Numbered from the stretch's first letter, positions 12,770-27,299 are shown. The stretch is 64,000 bases of DNA from Heterocephalus glaber (GCF_000247695.1 NW_004624732.1:43834194-43898193); one strand, 5' to 3'. The notes: a model not told the origin generated them from the letters alone. Translations and numbers: made by a program.

Positions 12770-15065
12770 GGAATGGGAAAATATAGCTACAAAGGACATT
12801 ATCAGGACAACAAGAGAAATGTGAATATGGACTGAATGTTAGATAATACATTTTTACTGATCTTGAATTTCTCATGTGTAACACTTTTATTCCAGTTACT
12901 TAGGAGAATATCCTTATTCTTAGAAGATTCATGTCAAGTTATTTACATATAAAGAAAGTGTCATGGTGTCCGCAAATAATGTCTGAAATGGTTCCCTAAA
13001 AATGCTACTACTAATAATAAATATTCGTATGTATATATTTACAGAGATAGAAATTTAAAAGCATCCAAAAAAATTAGCAATTGATAATCTGTGTAAATTG
13101 GATGCAATTCATTGTCTTATTGTAAATGTTTAAATACTATATATATGTGCATTTATAAACTATAGTTTTGAGGGAATATATATTAAATAATAAGTGAAAG
13201 AAAAAATATTCTCCATTCCCTAAACAACAAACTCATCAAACATATGTTCTTCTAGACATAATCCAACTGCTAATTTCCTACATAAAGATTTCCTCAAGTT
13301 GAACCATCTGTAGCAAATGTTTAACCAAGGCAAGTCCTTTGCTCCACTTTTACTATCTGTCCCCTCTCCTGACCTAACCTCTCAACGGATCCATAACTAA
13401 AGAATCCAAACTGAAAGTTGAGCCTTCTGAAGAATACCTCCCAAATAAGAGAATGCAGCATCATCAGAAGAGAAACAGCAATAATTTCATAATACTACCC
13501 ATCTGAAACTGCCCACACAAGACTTCACCTTAATTAAGAAAATTAATTGTACTTTAATACCAAACCTGGAAACACTCTGCATTTATCTCCATCATTAGTA
13601 AAGTATTTCTCTTTGTTTTTTCACTTATGAAATGGTAGTTGAACTAGACAGTAAGTAATTCCTCATATCTTTAATTCAATGCCCCAAAAAAGTGATGATG
13701 TCCACACACACAAAAAAAGCAGGTATGAGCCACAGGCAAGTGTTATTTTGTTCCCTACCATTAATTTTTTAAAGTTGATAATTATACAATGAATGGCAGC
13801 ACTCAATCAGCAGTTAATCCCTAGGCTACCATTGTTCATCCTGCCTCAGGTATTATTTAAGCAATAAATTCTAACAAGGTGCACTTTATCATCCCACTGT
13901 GTGACTCTGGCAGGAAGGGCACAAGGTTATAGCAAAAACCACTAGGAACAAGATAATTCCTGACAGCTGCTGCTTGAGCACAAGGTAAATTGAACAGTTT
14001 ATCTTGGCATGAAGATGTTATAAGGTTTTATGTTTAATATTTTAAAATTAACATAAAACCCAGAGAAAGCAGTTGGGCAATCTTTCACAAACATGACATA
14101 CTACAATCACTGTATAAGCTGGATTAGTACTTATTACCATCCTACTACAGAATTAAGCTGTTTTTAGACCACCAAAGAGCTTTAAATTGCAACTTTTGTC
14201 TCTGTAAAAGAAACCCATATTTAAAATGTCTGCTAAATTCAAATTAACGGCTACATCATTAGCTTACCATTTCACCCAAAGTACAAGTTGCTATTATAAT
14301 TGTCTAACCAAAATGGCTCTATGCTGTAAGCACATTAACATCATTCCACGTATTTGGGATGGTACCCATATAGATATTTTAATTGTTTTCAGTGAACACT
14401 GTATGTATAATTTGAGCCATATTGGCTTAAAGAATTCAAAACAACACAATAAAATTCAAGATTATGGATTTTACTCTTTTCTGTTGTTTAAATAAACCTG
14501 AATTTTTGCTTTTTACCTTATTTATATAACATGTAAAAAAGAAATGCTGAAATATACCCAAGTCCTGTAGCTTTGTTAACATTATTATCAAGATACACAC
14601 TTTTCTATCATAAATGGCATGGAGAGGCAGTGGAATAAGAAAAAGAGGACAGACATTTTATATTCCAACTACTGCCCATACAATCTACTGATTATCGTTC
14701 ATGAACTCGGTTGTCTCACTCTTGCCTCATGAAATCTTTTCAATAGGACCCCCTCCCCCTTGAAACCATTTATCTCCCAACAGGATAGAGTACACAATTT
14801 TAACAGATACTAGTTTAGCTTGTGTTAGTCATACTTCAGTGATTTCTTGCATGGCTTCAGTAGGCCTTGGACAAGAGTAAATTTTTCCAGCTGGATTACT
14901 TCACTCAAAAGCTAAACTCTACATGGATTCATGTTGTTCAACTTCTATAACAAAGATTTTGCTCTTTTCTTCCTTCTTTTGGGTTCCTGTTCCTTGACAA
15001 TACTCCCCAAGATCCTAGTTCTTCTTCTTTCTGAGGTGAAGTATTTTCTATAATGATGGGTATGC
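12770..15065. other. Intron, mostly unique
   Basis: No gene or RNA seen. 13800-14010 has somewhat balanced composition, unlike the surrounding AT-rich sequence, and could be an old repeat or a conserved non-coding segment. I cannot decide. Confidence 0.35.
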
Positions 15066-15069
15066 TCTA

Positions 15070-15228
15070 TAATCGTATTGGCCAAATATGACTGGCCACA
15101 TATGGCAATAAGCACTCTAAAGCACCTAGCGCAGTGGAGGAAGTAATCTTTTATTTAATTTGAACTAAGTTTAAATTTAAATTGAATATGTGGCTATTAG
15201 CTACTGTACTAGAAGGCACACCTCTGGA
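15070..15228 (+). mobile_element. MER-type nonautonomous DNA transposon fragment
   Basis: TGGCCACATATGGCAATAAG near the start and ATGTGGCTATTAGCTAC near the end match the pattern of mammalian hAT-type MER elements containing CCACATGTGGCTATTGAGCAC. The central portion appears deleted. Confidence 0.45.
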
Positions 15229-15239
15229 TGGACTAGCTT

Positions 15240-18200
15240 TTCCTAATCCAACACTCCTTCATCCATGATAATTAAGAAAATACACATGTGCCTTACAGAA
15301 AATGTTTAAGTACAAAAACATAAATAGGTAGTATCACCTACAAATACTTCAAACAGATAAATTATTCACATTTTGGTGAAATCTAGCAAGTACATGTTAA
15401 CTGTCTGGTTTTTTTGCAAGTTACTAGGCTAAATAATGGCCATGAAATAGAAAACAAAAGTGGAGCAAATAGAAAATTGTAGGTTTCAGAATTAAATGAG
15501 AACTAGAAAAACTAGAGCATGTTGTTCAATGAAAAAGTGACCGAAGATGGGGTTGAAGAAGTACATGAGCATCTTGGAAAACTAAGAAATTAATTTTGGG
15601 TTTTATGTTAAAAACAAAAGAAAGAGACTAAAGGATTTTAAGTGAGAAAGTGACATAAAATACACACATTTATTCCCTTTGGATGTGTTTACCTTTATTC
15701 TTTTCATTTGGTAACAAGTATATCTTACTGTAGTTTGGAGGTTTTTTGTTGTTTGATAGGTTTGGGTTTTTTTGTTTTTGTTTTTTGCTTTAAACACTTA
15801 ACACTATGTTGTTTTACCATGTTGGAAAATATTGCAAAAACATATGATTTTAATAAATTTCCCATCCATGATTATTACATTCACGTATCCACAACAGTTT
15901 GAAAATTATTTTTGTGTAATCTGTTATATCTTTGTTGCTTTTGTATATGTTCTGAAATTTTAAAGGAAAACAGACTGCAGGGAGTCACGGGAAGACAGCA
16001 TAGAGAGAAGAAAAGAAATGACAGTTGCTTCAACTAAGATGCTAATGCTGAGGATGATGCCATGTGGTCTGCTGAGTTTACTGATGAAATTGGGAGAGGG
16101 AAAGTGCAAGAGAGGAATGCTATTGCTTTCTTCCCTTTATCACTTCCAAAGCATCTTGACAGTGTTTCAGTGTAACAGGAGCTCAATGATAAAAGCACAC
16201 ATTTATGAAAATTATTCTCAAACATTTCAAAAGTCTTTTGTCTCAATGTATTTTTTTAAATTCAAGAAACCTGTGTAGAAGGATAACTGAGTTCTAATAT
16301 TCATTAATCATCAAAATGCAAAATTCATTTCAACACAATTTGGTTTAGTTGTCAGCTACTTCATCTTAACTAGAACATTTCTACTGCATGTTTAAATGCT
16401 ATTGATTTTCAAAACCCTTCAAGAGCACTACATAACAAAATGTTTCCTTTGGCTATACAATTAAAACGTAAGATGTCAATCTTATTATCTAAGAGAAAAG
16501 AAAACGGTCATTTAATTTCCTAAGTTTCTGGGATGGGTAATTTATAGGCTGTTCAGTAGAGTAACCAGCTTCCCAAAAACTGTCTTATGGTGTGGAGTGC
16601 CACTGATTAATTAATCAAGCAGTTCACTTTTCTTCACCATATTAATTTTCCTCTCCTGTGCTTATCACAATGGCTCTGAGAGTGTACTGGTGAAAGCAAG
16701 GAACTGAGGTTTGCAGGTAGGACCTGCCCCGGAGCAATATTCAAGCACAAGCCTGGTTTCTTAACATCCATCCATGCTGCAGTCTTCAGCACTGTGACCT
16801 ACTCACGGGTGCTTAAAGAGACAAATTACATAATACCTGTTGATCTGCTTTAGATAAAGATGCCATTTAAATTCAAGCATCTCAAATTATCCCAGCAACC
16901 TCTCCAAGTCTTTAAACTCTGGGTACTGGCACAGAGCCTAATCCATAACTCTATAATTATGTTTGTAGTGAGAAAGGAAGAGACAGGAACAGACAGAATG
17001 CCTACTATTGAAAAAAAAAAACTATAAGTCGAATTTTTACTGGATTCATTTAATCATTTTTGATGTATGAGTTCGATTATTTGGGGAAAATTCTCTTATT
17101 AGGAATTTTCTTATAAGATCAAGGGCAATATGAACCACTGAGAACATTTATAGATAAATCTGTTTTAGACATTCTATCAATTAGTCAACAAATCAGAATA
17201 TTGTGAAGTATGTTGTCCTGACAGTTTAGTAAGTACCAAATTATTAACCGTGTTCTAAAACAACTAACAATATAGTCGTTAAGTCATAAACATAGAAAAA
17301 AATTAAATAACAATAAAAAGATAATATTTCTATATGAAGTACAAAATTGATTGTGAATGAAAAGTAGAGGCAATAAGTACTATTAAGGACAGTGAAAAAC
17401 CTGAACGTCTCAGGATTTGGGATGGCAGAGGAGTCTTGGTTCTGAAGTCTGTGGTCTGGAAGATCAGAGCTATCTGAATACGTCAGAGAGGAGAGAGCTG
17501 GTTGATTAAAGTGTAGTGTTTGAAAAAAGAAAAAGAAATAATCAGATAAAACTGAAAAAGTAGTCTTCCAATACCCCTAAAGGTACCCAAATACAGGGTA
17601 AGTTTGTACTTTATCTTCTAGCTATAGAATGACCCACAGAGAATTTATTATTATACTAATCATACCTTCTGTTTTCTTATTCTTAATTGAGTTGGGAACA
17701 CTTATTCACCATGAAAAATAGTAGTAAAATGAGAAAGATAACGAATCAAAGTATCACCATTGGTAACTATCACATTCCAAAGAAGGGAACATATTCAAAT
17801 ACAGAAGAGGTAAAATCAGTTCATTTTAAACCACGTTCTCCATTGTCACTTTTTCATAATGAAGTCTTTAGGTCACCATAATATTTTAATACTGATAATA
17901 TTCTAAAGGAAGACAGGGAATCATGACCTGTACAAGATTTTTACATACACCTCTTATTTATCCTTGCCACCTGCACCCTAAGAGATATGTCTCATTATCC
18001 ATGCTTTACTGATTAAGAAATTAAAACACAAAAAGATTTGGATAAATGCTAAAACAGCAGGCACTAAGAGAGATGAATTTCAAATCCAAGTTGGTCTGCA
18101 TCTAAGGCTTCCACTTTTTCACTTTCCCACACTTGTTTTGGATCATCTAAGAATGTGACTCCTAGTGGTTTTATGTTAATTATGCTTATTATAGTCTGTG

Positions 18201-18765
18201 TTTGAGAAATAAAAGACTATAAAAAGTATGAAGAAGAGCTATACTAATGTGAACAGTGATATTTTTCTCCTTCACTCATCACATATTTACTGAGTGACTG
18301 AACTGCTCTGGCTATACAAACTGTGGAAAGGTAACGACCACCAAGGAAGGTTTGCCTAAAGAGTGCAGCTTTAGGCAGCACCATAAATAACATGAAGGAG
18401 TCGGCCTACTGAAATACCAAGGCAGCAGTCAGGCCAGGAGGCTACAAGAAAGTGGTTGACATTAAGAGTAATGAAAAAATAACAGAAATGTCTGGCTTGG
18501 TTACTGAAAGAGTGAGGCTAATCACACGATCCAAAAGTTTCTAGCTTACATAAGCAGATAGGTAGTGATAACATTCCTTAATGCAAGAAGAGAAAAAAAC
18601 TTGGGGTTGGAGTAAAGGGCAAATAAGGAGACAAGTTTCATAAATGTTCAATATAAGTAGAATGCCTAGTATGTAGGTAAAGATAATGAAAGAAAATGCA
18701 TTGGATATCTGATTAAACAAAGGGCTTGATCACCAAATATGACTGTTAAAAAAAATGCATTCTGA
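15240..18765. other. AT-rich intron, nothing firm
   Basis: Short ORFs (15603-15902, 16018-16278) are low complexity or have no family. 17960-18110 may hold a MIR-like remnant (TCATTATCCATGCTTTACTG). Confidence 0.35.
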
Positions 18766-18776
18766 AGCTGGGCATG

Positions 18777-18892
18777 GTAGCAGATGCCTGTAATCCCAGC
18801 ACTTGGGAGGCTGAGGCAGGAGGATCACCAAAAGTTCAAGCCCAGCTTAGAATACATAGTGAGACCTTGTCTCAAAAAAAAAAAAAAAAAAG
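18777..18892 (+). mobile_element. B1 SINE with target-site duplication
   Basis: The body runs from GCTGGGCATGGTAGCAG through GTAATCCCAGCACTTGGG to GAGACCTTGTCTC and a long poly-A. It is flanked by TGCATTCTG at 18766-18774 and 18893-18901. It lacks the 29-bp internal duplication seen in the B1 copies at 43961 and 52488. Confidence 0.9.
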
Positions 18893-18904
18893 TGCATTCT
18901 GGTC

Positions 18905-21900
18905 TCTTACATATCTGATCTAGATGATTCCCCAATATTTTATGTCATCCTGTTTCCTCCCATTACAGTAAATATTTCTTGATGAGATAAATTAGATCTG
19001 TTGTTCTTTTTTTAGTATCCTATAGTTTCTTTAAGATGGCGATCAGCACTCTGGATTCTAAGTTTCATAAGGGTAGCTGTGTTTTTCTTGGTTTCTATTC
19101 TAATTCAGTACTCAATATTCAATAAGTGAATGAATAAGTCAAATATGTCAATCATACATTCCCTCAGTGACACCAAAAGCATGAAGCTGGTTGATTCTGT
19201 TTATAGTATTCAATATGATGTCCACTCCCACCATTAACAAAACTGGGGGAGCATCTATGTCTCTCTTGAGTCTAAGAGATCTGATGCCATTTTTGATTGA
19301 GCCCACTATTTTCTTCTTAGGTTCCTCATTATATTTCAGATATTATTCTCTAGTTTACCATCATAACATATGAAGCACTCAAGATACAACCCAAAGAAAA
19401 AGAATTCATGAAAGATAGGTGTTAAACTGGTACAAAGATCAGGAATGTACAATGTCACGATAATAATTTCTGTCATCTTTAGGGATTCATGATCACTAAT
19501 CTTGAAAAAGCAAGCCAATTAACATGCAAAGAGCATCTAACTTGCTAAGTGTGCTGGGAACACTTCATATGGTGTTTTATCTCCATAAACTAATATAATT
19601 AGTATGTAAAACATTTATAATTCATCTCATGATTAATCCATTATAGAAGACTATTTCTTAACAGCAGCATATCATTTTATATTGGAATGTTCTTTGCCCT
19701 TTTTAATTTGGGTTACGCAGGAGTATGTGGACTTCATTTCTGAACACTATAGTTAGAAGACTGGAGGCCCAAGGTAAGGGATATATGTTCTGTTATCATA
19801 CCAACAGTGCTATCTAAGCTTATACATATTTAAGGACACACTGACCAGTCGGGCCAGAACAACTCTCTGCCAAAGCTCAGTTCAGGCACAAGCCTAAGGG
19901 AAAAAAACCAGGCAAGGACAGAGGGGCTTTTAGACATTATTACCATCTAGGCTTGAACATTATGACATGGTAATAACTAAAGTAATCATAATGGCAAAAA
20001 TAACATTAACAATATCTGTTTCCTGGAGTACCAATTAAGCTATTCCTGATAGAAAAAGTATTTTGTTCCCAAACAACAACTAAGCTATCAAGAAAAAATA
20101 TGGTGACTTGCTATTTTAACTAAGTCACTTCTACTGCTGTAACAATCAAGCACAAAATATTTCCTAACTATTCAGTATTTCTATAACATGGACTACAATC
20201 TAAATATTTCAGTGCTTACAAGCATTTGCTTTAAATCCTTCCCAGAGTGCTTTACTCTACTGAGTTGTTGTTATCATTTGATTTGTGACTTTTTTTGTTA
20301 TACTTTTCATAGAGATTATGTCCCTGTTTTGATTATTTCTCTTCTGTTTTGGCAAGAACAAGACAGTTCTTTGAAATCTTCCCTGAATTTGGTGTTTAAT
20401 ATGCCATTTGGAGAAATACCTCCCACAAATAATTTAGTAACCCCAATGTTTTTTCTATTTCACACATCACTTTTATTAAAGGGTATTACTAGACAATTAA
20501 TTGCAAAAGTCAAAGCCAGCAAAGTATACTGTACATCGTAGGTATTCAAGAAATGTCTGAAACTGAAATATACATTAATGTTGTAAATCTAAAGCATAAA
20601 AAGAACTGGAAGGTGTGCAATGCATGACTATATTCTGGTCCTTTATACACTTAATTTTAATTACTCAGTCTATACACAGAGAAGAAACATATGAAAGCTT
20701 GTTTTATAAAGATCAAATAAGGTAAATTGAAAATTAGAAGTCTTCTACACAGCTACGATTCACAAATAAAAATAATTACCAAATATGCTTCCCTTGATCA
20801 CAACCTAAAAAACTACACTCTTTTGTTTTTAAATAACTAATAAATACTACACAGGTACGAAAGGAAAAACAGATGAAAAGTACCAAATGCTATGTAAATA
20901 ATACTGTTAAGATAATCTTAAATGAAGTATTAAGGTCATTTAACACAACCTATATTACATGACATCTTTCTGAGATGTATTTCTCTTGGAGTCATCTACC
21001 ATTCCATGTTATATATCATCTCATCAAATATTACAAAAAAGAACTTAAAATTTCCTAAACCACATTTTCTTACAAAACAATTGAGTGCAGAATGAGATCA
21101 CATACCCTGGATTAGCTAATTAGCGACAATGGACATCAGTAATGAAAGGAAATCATAATTGCTGTTTGTGATGAGCACAACCTCCTAATCCAATAGTAGA
21201 AGCAACTTCAAGTTAGAAGATGAAAATATTCTCCATATAAATGGAGAAAACGTCTATTCATCCCAAGAAAAAAGTTAGAACCTTTCTTTGTTCATGTTTC
21301 ACTCCTCTCCATTCAAAAAGAATGGAAAAAATAACTTGAAATGAGCATAATAAATATGTACTAGAAAACTCACTACAGATATCCATCCGAGTATTCAGTT
21401 ACTTGAATTTACCATTCCCTACATGTGTGGGTCACATTTCTGAGAATTATGTGTCATAGTTAACATAATGGTGGTCAAAAGTCTCTCTTCACTATGGAAG
21501 ACATTTGCATGTAGCCTACAGCATGCAGCCTTCTCAGATGGTTCTGTTCTTTGTTTCTCTATGTGTACATAGTGGTCTAGAAACACTAGGAGACAGGTAG
21601 AATGCCATGCAAGAAGCAAGAGGGGAATACAGACTTGGCCTTTAAAGGAAAAAACACCTGAGGTGAGCATTAAAAGATGAGCAGAATTTCGAGCCATGCG
21701 TTTTGAAGGCAATTGGAAAGGGGAAGGTTTTAAGTTTCCATTCATACTCAAAAGGAAAAGCAATTACCTAGAATCATATATGGCCACATTCCATTCAATT
21801 AAGCAAATATATATCATATAAATATATATGTATACACGTATATGACACATTTATTTCATACACACACAACTAAGAAGCTATTTATAAAAAAGATGAACTA
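18905..21900. other. Intron, nothing recognised
   Basis: AT-rich sequence without recognisable genes. ORFs at 20188-20541 (plus) and 21419-21763 (minus) have no splice borders or family motifs that I can see. Confidence 0.35.
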
Positions 21901-21904
21901 GAGG

Positions 21905-22134
21905 ACATCTGCATTTTATCTTTGCATTTTAGAAACAGAAATATAAGTAAATGTTTGTAGTTTTATGAGAATAAACCTTTAATTTTTAAGTGATAAAATT
22001 CTTCCAAATTTAGACTTGACATTCTGCCCTTTATCTTTGCATTTTGGAAACAGAAACATAAGTAAATGGCTGTAGTTATATGGGAATAAATCTTTAATTT
22101 TCAAGTGATAAAATGCCTCTCAATTTACATAATT
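21905..22134 (+). repeat. Local tandem duplication, unit about 115 bp
   Basis: Two adjacent copies start near 21905 and 22020. Shared blocks include TTTATCTTTGCATTTT (21915 and 22030), GAAACAGAAA(T/C)ATAAGTAAATG and CAAGTGATAAAAT/TAAGTGATAAAAT. Point differences show that the duplication is not recent. Confidence 0.85.
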
Positions 22135-23790
22135 CCAAATTTATATGTATTGCTGATATCACTCAATGTTCAGTGATTAAACCCTCCTCTACTAAGTTCC
22201 CAAAGTAAAACATACTTGGATGGGACATTCTAGTAACTTTTTTGTAATACTATCTCCTTGTCTTGAAAAACACTTTCAAAGAAATTTTAGTATTTTACCA
22301 CTCCATGGGAATCAGTAACAAGGCAAGATTCTCCCAAGAATATTCCAACAGTCCTTGAAAACTAAGACTGTCACAAAACCTGAGCATCTGGCAACTCTGC
22401 CACCATGAAGTATCCATATGGAAGAGACCAAAATGTGTCAAAGTACCCAAAATGATTTTGGATAGTGTAGAAGATAGAATAAATAATTCAGTATCGTCAA
22501 CACTTCCAACAGCAGGTAGTGGATATGCTACCTGCTTCTTTAATGTGCCAGAATGCAACATAAGTGTGTGAGGCTGTGTGTATGTGTATGTGAGAGAGAA
22601 AGACAGAGAGAATATCAGTATACATAAGGATAAAAACTATTTTTTATACAGAAATATTCTTTAGGTAGTTTTCTTTGTGGAGAGCAGATCTCTGTAACTA
22701 CAGGTTTATAGCTATACAGAAGAAAAAATGGAGCCAATAAAAACTTATATTTAAGATAAACATAGCAACAAATATATTACCTTAGACTCAACAGAAAAAA
22801 ATGCATTAACTTAACATTATGGTTAAAATTGTATGTGCAAAAAAAGTCAGAAAATTCAAAATTATGGTTCCCTCAGCAACCATAACTGTGTCCTCGCACA
22901 TTCACGAGTATTTTACATTGTTGTAATGATGATACATTTCAGTCCTTAATATGAGTTTATGCAATGTGACTGAATTAGGATTCTTCTGGGAACTACAACT
23001 TTAAATTTCTGGACTTTTGTACATGTAAAATCTTAACCATAAAATCACATTAATATAGGGTGGGGTTTCTGCATTTTATTTTGACATTTAAAGAAAAGGC
23101 AATAAGCAGTGAATGTTTGAAAACATCAAAGTAGCAAAAGATTAGTTGATTTCCATTAATACAAAAAGGATTTTACAGAGAGCCTAATATCTTAATATAG
23201 ATACCCACAAACTATGAAAAAGAACAGAAATTTTCCTCTGGAGATTAATCAAAGAAAAGAATGGGCCCTTTTAGGAGTGAGTAAATTTACTTCTCATATA
23301 AAATTTTAGTTTCTGATTAGAAGGTAATTTAATCAACTATATTTTAAAATGGGTATAAATAAAAGTGCCTGAAATAATTCTCTCAGTACATATTACTACA
23401 TCTCATCAAGGAAAAAAAAATGTTAAAGTGGGCCCCTATATTTTCATTACAGTAGAGCTGGTTGAGAGCCACTTTTTCTTCTTGCACATGTAACATGGAA
23501 GGACATAAACTGTAAGATGAAGTTGCGTTACTGTCACCAACCATTTTTTCTTCATGGGGCTGGGGCTGATTCAAATATGATTCAGACTCGGAAATGATCC
23601 AGCAAAGCTTAAGAAAGAGGTAACTATACTTATACAATTACACCATACACACATGGAGTAGTTAAGAGGCAAGGATCAGGGATATTGTGGATTCTAAAGA
23701 GTCTTTACAAGATTCAGAAGAATCTTTAGAAGGAAATTAAAAATACTTTCACGTAAATGATATTTTCAATGGACCTCACAGGATCAGTAG
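22135..23790. other. Intron, nothing recognised
   Basis: Includes a short GT-rich/GA-rich stretch at 22565-22615. Minus-strand ORFs at 22295-22561 and 23383-23637 are not supported as exons. Confidence 0.35.
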
Positions 23791-23792
23791 GG

Positions 23793-23793
<1 letters not shown>

Positions 23794-23837
<44 letters not shown>
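23794..23837. repeat. (GA)n microsatellite
   Basis: An uninterrupted run of about 20 GA dinucleotides. Confidence 0.97.
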
Positions 23838-23839
<2 letters not shown>

Positions 23840-23840
<1 letters not shown>

Positions 23841-26800
23841 ATATTCTAGACAGAAGAGGCTATAGAAACATCCAGAAATAAAAGTGATCAATACCCCTTT
23901 GAACAACAAAGAGTTTGGCTGCAAGGCAGAAGGTTCATGAAGGAGTGAATGAGTTTGTTCATTTTAAAAGCTATCAATGCAGATTAAATATATATTGCAG
24001 AGGACTTGCAATGCACAGCTAACAAATCTTAACTGTACCATGCAGATGATGCGGTTGGGAAGGTCTTGAAGTTTCAGGCTATATATTTTTAGGAGAAAAA
24101 CAAAAATCAAAAATGTTAAACCTATAACAGCAAGATAGAAAACATACTAAAGAAGTAAAGACTGAACACAGGGGGGCTAGTTATGAGATTATAATAATCC
24201 TAACAAGTAGCAATGAAAGCCTGAAGAAACGTGATAGCAGACAAATCTAAAAGGGCAGGGACCAAACAGGGTTTTCAAGATTTTGAAATATAACGAATCT
24301 TGGAAAGATCATGTCACCAATAAAAATATAAACTCAAAGTTAGTGTCTCATATAAGGGAAAGAAATGATCGTGTACTGTTTACTAAATTCTAAATAATAT
24401 AAAAAAAAGATAAGCGAGAGGTGTGTAGAACCACAGGGGAAACCTAAGACTGTAGAGCAATGAGTATTCAATAACCCAGCAGATGACTAGGATGCTCTGT
24501 AAAGTGCTACACAGGGTATGGCACTCAACAGATATTCAATAAACTCCAGTCACATGAACACCTAAAGGGGAGAAATCTCTCAACAGGATCTTTCTATCTG
24601 TGATGGACAGAAGGAATCATTCTCAAACTTAAAAAAAAAAAAGAATCTACTATCTCAAAAGAATTCTTAGATAAAACTCTGAGAATTAAAGTATATCTCA
24701 GAGTATAGCAGGAAGCAATGATGTGGAACTTCAGCTGACTCAAATTCTTTCCCTTTGATAACCTTTCCCTTGTACATTTAGAATAACCCCTGAGACAACT
24801 TCATGCAACTCAAAGAAAATGCTGGAAATCCTTTGATTTAGTAATAAGGGTGATTTAATGTGGGAATCCTTAAGTATGGTGTGAAAAGACAGGTAATTTT
24901 TGGTTTGAACATATCAAACTAACCTTCCCATTTAACACATCTTATGAGAAACTGGCCATACTGAATTACTCCACATAAAAGTCAGAGAGTAAAAGAACAG
25001 CATAATGTCGGGAGGTTAAAATTTAACAAGTGAATGCCCAAATTCAATATCTTAGGCAAAAGGAGTTTTGTATTCTAATCCTCTTATGGATATGGCCAAG
25101 TTACATTTATGAATAGGTAGAAAAGAAACTAAATGTCCATAGATTTGAAAAGATGAAAGAATTATTAACCCCTTTTGTAATAACAGACTTGGCAATGTTG
25201 TTCCATTTTTATATAAATTGTCAATGATAAATACATTCTAATTAGATAATAAAAATAGTAATGATTACTGTAAAAATCCAGCCCCATCAAGTAGCAAAAA
25301 CATTAATAATTATAAGACTCTATTATGGCAATACTTTGATACAAATAGGAAATAATATAGAAAGAAAAACACAGGCTGATTCTTGGATAATTCAAGGAGT
25401 AAGTTATAAAAATTCATCAATAAGTAGAACGAAGAGGCATCTCAAAGACAACTCACCATAGATTCCATTTATGCAACTTCAATTTTCATTCATCCTATAT
25501 GGATGGACTCCTTCACTCCATGTGTTGTAGTCAGGTTGAACCTACACACAACATGCACTGCAACTAGAATCTTCACAAAACAGAGATATCTAGACACTTT
25601 TGCTTCAAATGATAAATATTTCAGGTATAAAAGGGGTTGAACAGGTCTAACAAAATCAGTTAGTAAAATTAAAAGAAAATAAGCACATCCATTAAATTTT
25701 TTATTTTACGTTCAATTTTGCATGTTAATTTGTTTTAGGAAAAGTCAGGGTGGCACTGTTCTGGGTAGTCCCAGGCCTCTGCAAAAGAAAAGAGAGGCAA
25801 GAAAGGAGAGACAAGTAGACACCTGGTCATAGGACAGACTATACACCAAAAGAAACAGTCAGGATTACACTTGCTGTCAGAGAAAATAGTGGACCAACGA
25901 AATGAACTAGGTACAGAGTGTCACTTGGGCAAGATGCTGGTTGGATTCTATGAATAAAGCAAAAGAATAAATATTTCCAGAAATGTCATTCAGAATTCAG
26001 GAGGAGGTCCCAGAAAATCTTGTGCAGATGTCAAACACCAATAGTTTGGGTCTCAGGCTGATTCAGGTAATAACAGCTCATTCAGATAATGGCTCAGGTA
26101 TTGTACAAACTTCAACCCAAACCTGCAGGTAGAGGGCTTCAGTTGGCTTGACTATGTCCAACTGAAGGAAGCCCAAGGCACAAAAACAAGGTGTGGGTGA
26201 AAGGGGATAAGTAAATAGAATAACACAAAAGTGTTTCTGAATTATGTATGTACTTGGTATAGACCACAAAGCAAGCCTAGAATATAAAAATATGTTTATC
26301 CAAAAGAAAAATTAATAGTCTTTATTTTTACAAAAAAAAATCCTCAGTGATATTAGGAGTAAACTGAAAACTTTCTTAAGAGTATAATATTATAAATATA
26401 ATATTATTACAATACTGTAAAATAAGATACATAGCAAAAGACTATAGAAAGTAAGACTATAAGGGTATAACAGCGGCTGGGTTCATGGATTTTTCATGTT
26501 TTATTTCCAAATGTTTCATCATATAATTATATATTACTTTTATAATTAAAAAGAAATGAATTAACAATAAAACTTTTAATAGCAAGCATTCTTATTACCT
26601 TTTGAATTATTTGAATTACTTTCTACTTACAATATAGTTCTCTGATAAAGAGCAATATATTAACATATGCTGTTACCCACTGAAGTCTAAATTATTACAT
26701 CTAATTTGTTCATCACTACAAGGTGCAGTTAACCTAAAGAGGTCATTTAAAACTTTTCTTTTTAAAAATTCTCTTTATTTTAAATATATAAAGGAATATG

Positions 26801-27000
26801 TGTTAACATTACCTTTTACAGCAGTAGGGAAAATTAAAAAGAATCATTTTGGTGTGCAGCAATGCAAATTATTTGGGAAACAGCGTCAGAGGCTGCATGT
26901 TTTTAAAGGACAATCATGTCATCTATTTTAAAAAGTTCACAATGCATAGACACATTTTAAAAACTGTATTTACTAATATTTAAAATGAGATTGGGGTTGA
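23840..27000. other. AT-rich intron, nothing recognised
   Basis: Contains an AT-only inverted repeat at 26384-26407 (11-nt arms, 2-nt loop). No gene or named repeat is identified. Confidence 0.35.
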
Positions 27001-27006
27001 GGTCAT

Positions 27007-27290
27007 AGACTCTGAAGACAAACCATCTGGGTATACCACTGACTCTGGGCAGAATACCTGGGTTTATTTACCATGAGGACTTAGAAAAACCACCTGGTTC
27101 TACCATGGACTATAAAGATACAACTACTACCTGTGTTTACCATGGACTATGAAGATCCACTGTCAGATCCACCACAGGCTGTGAAGGCAGACTACCTAAG
27201 TCTAACAAGGGCACTGAGGTCTCACTACTCAGTTCTACCATGGATGCTTAAGGGAGACCACCACAGACTCTGAAGGAAGACTGCATGCCT
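27007..27290 (+). repeat. Degenerate minisatellite, unit about 32-37 bp
   Basis: About eight imperfect units share the pattern [C/A]TGGACT[A/C]TGAAG, then a variable middle with ACC or CACT, then a TCTACCA- or TTTACCA-like end. Unit ends can be placed at TATACCA, TTTACCA, TTCTACCA, TTTACCA, TCCACCA, TCTAACA and TTCTACCA. It is more GC-rich than its flanks. No ORF spans it. Confidence 0.75.
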
Positions 27291-27299
27291 TGCCAACTA

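Noticed and set aside
27007..27290. CRISPR-like array
   Set aside because: Units are imperfect, with no constant repeat and distinct spacers, and the DNA is mammalian nuclear.
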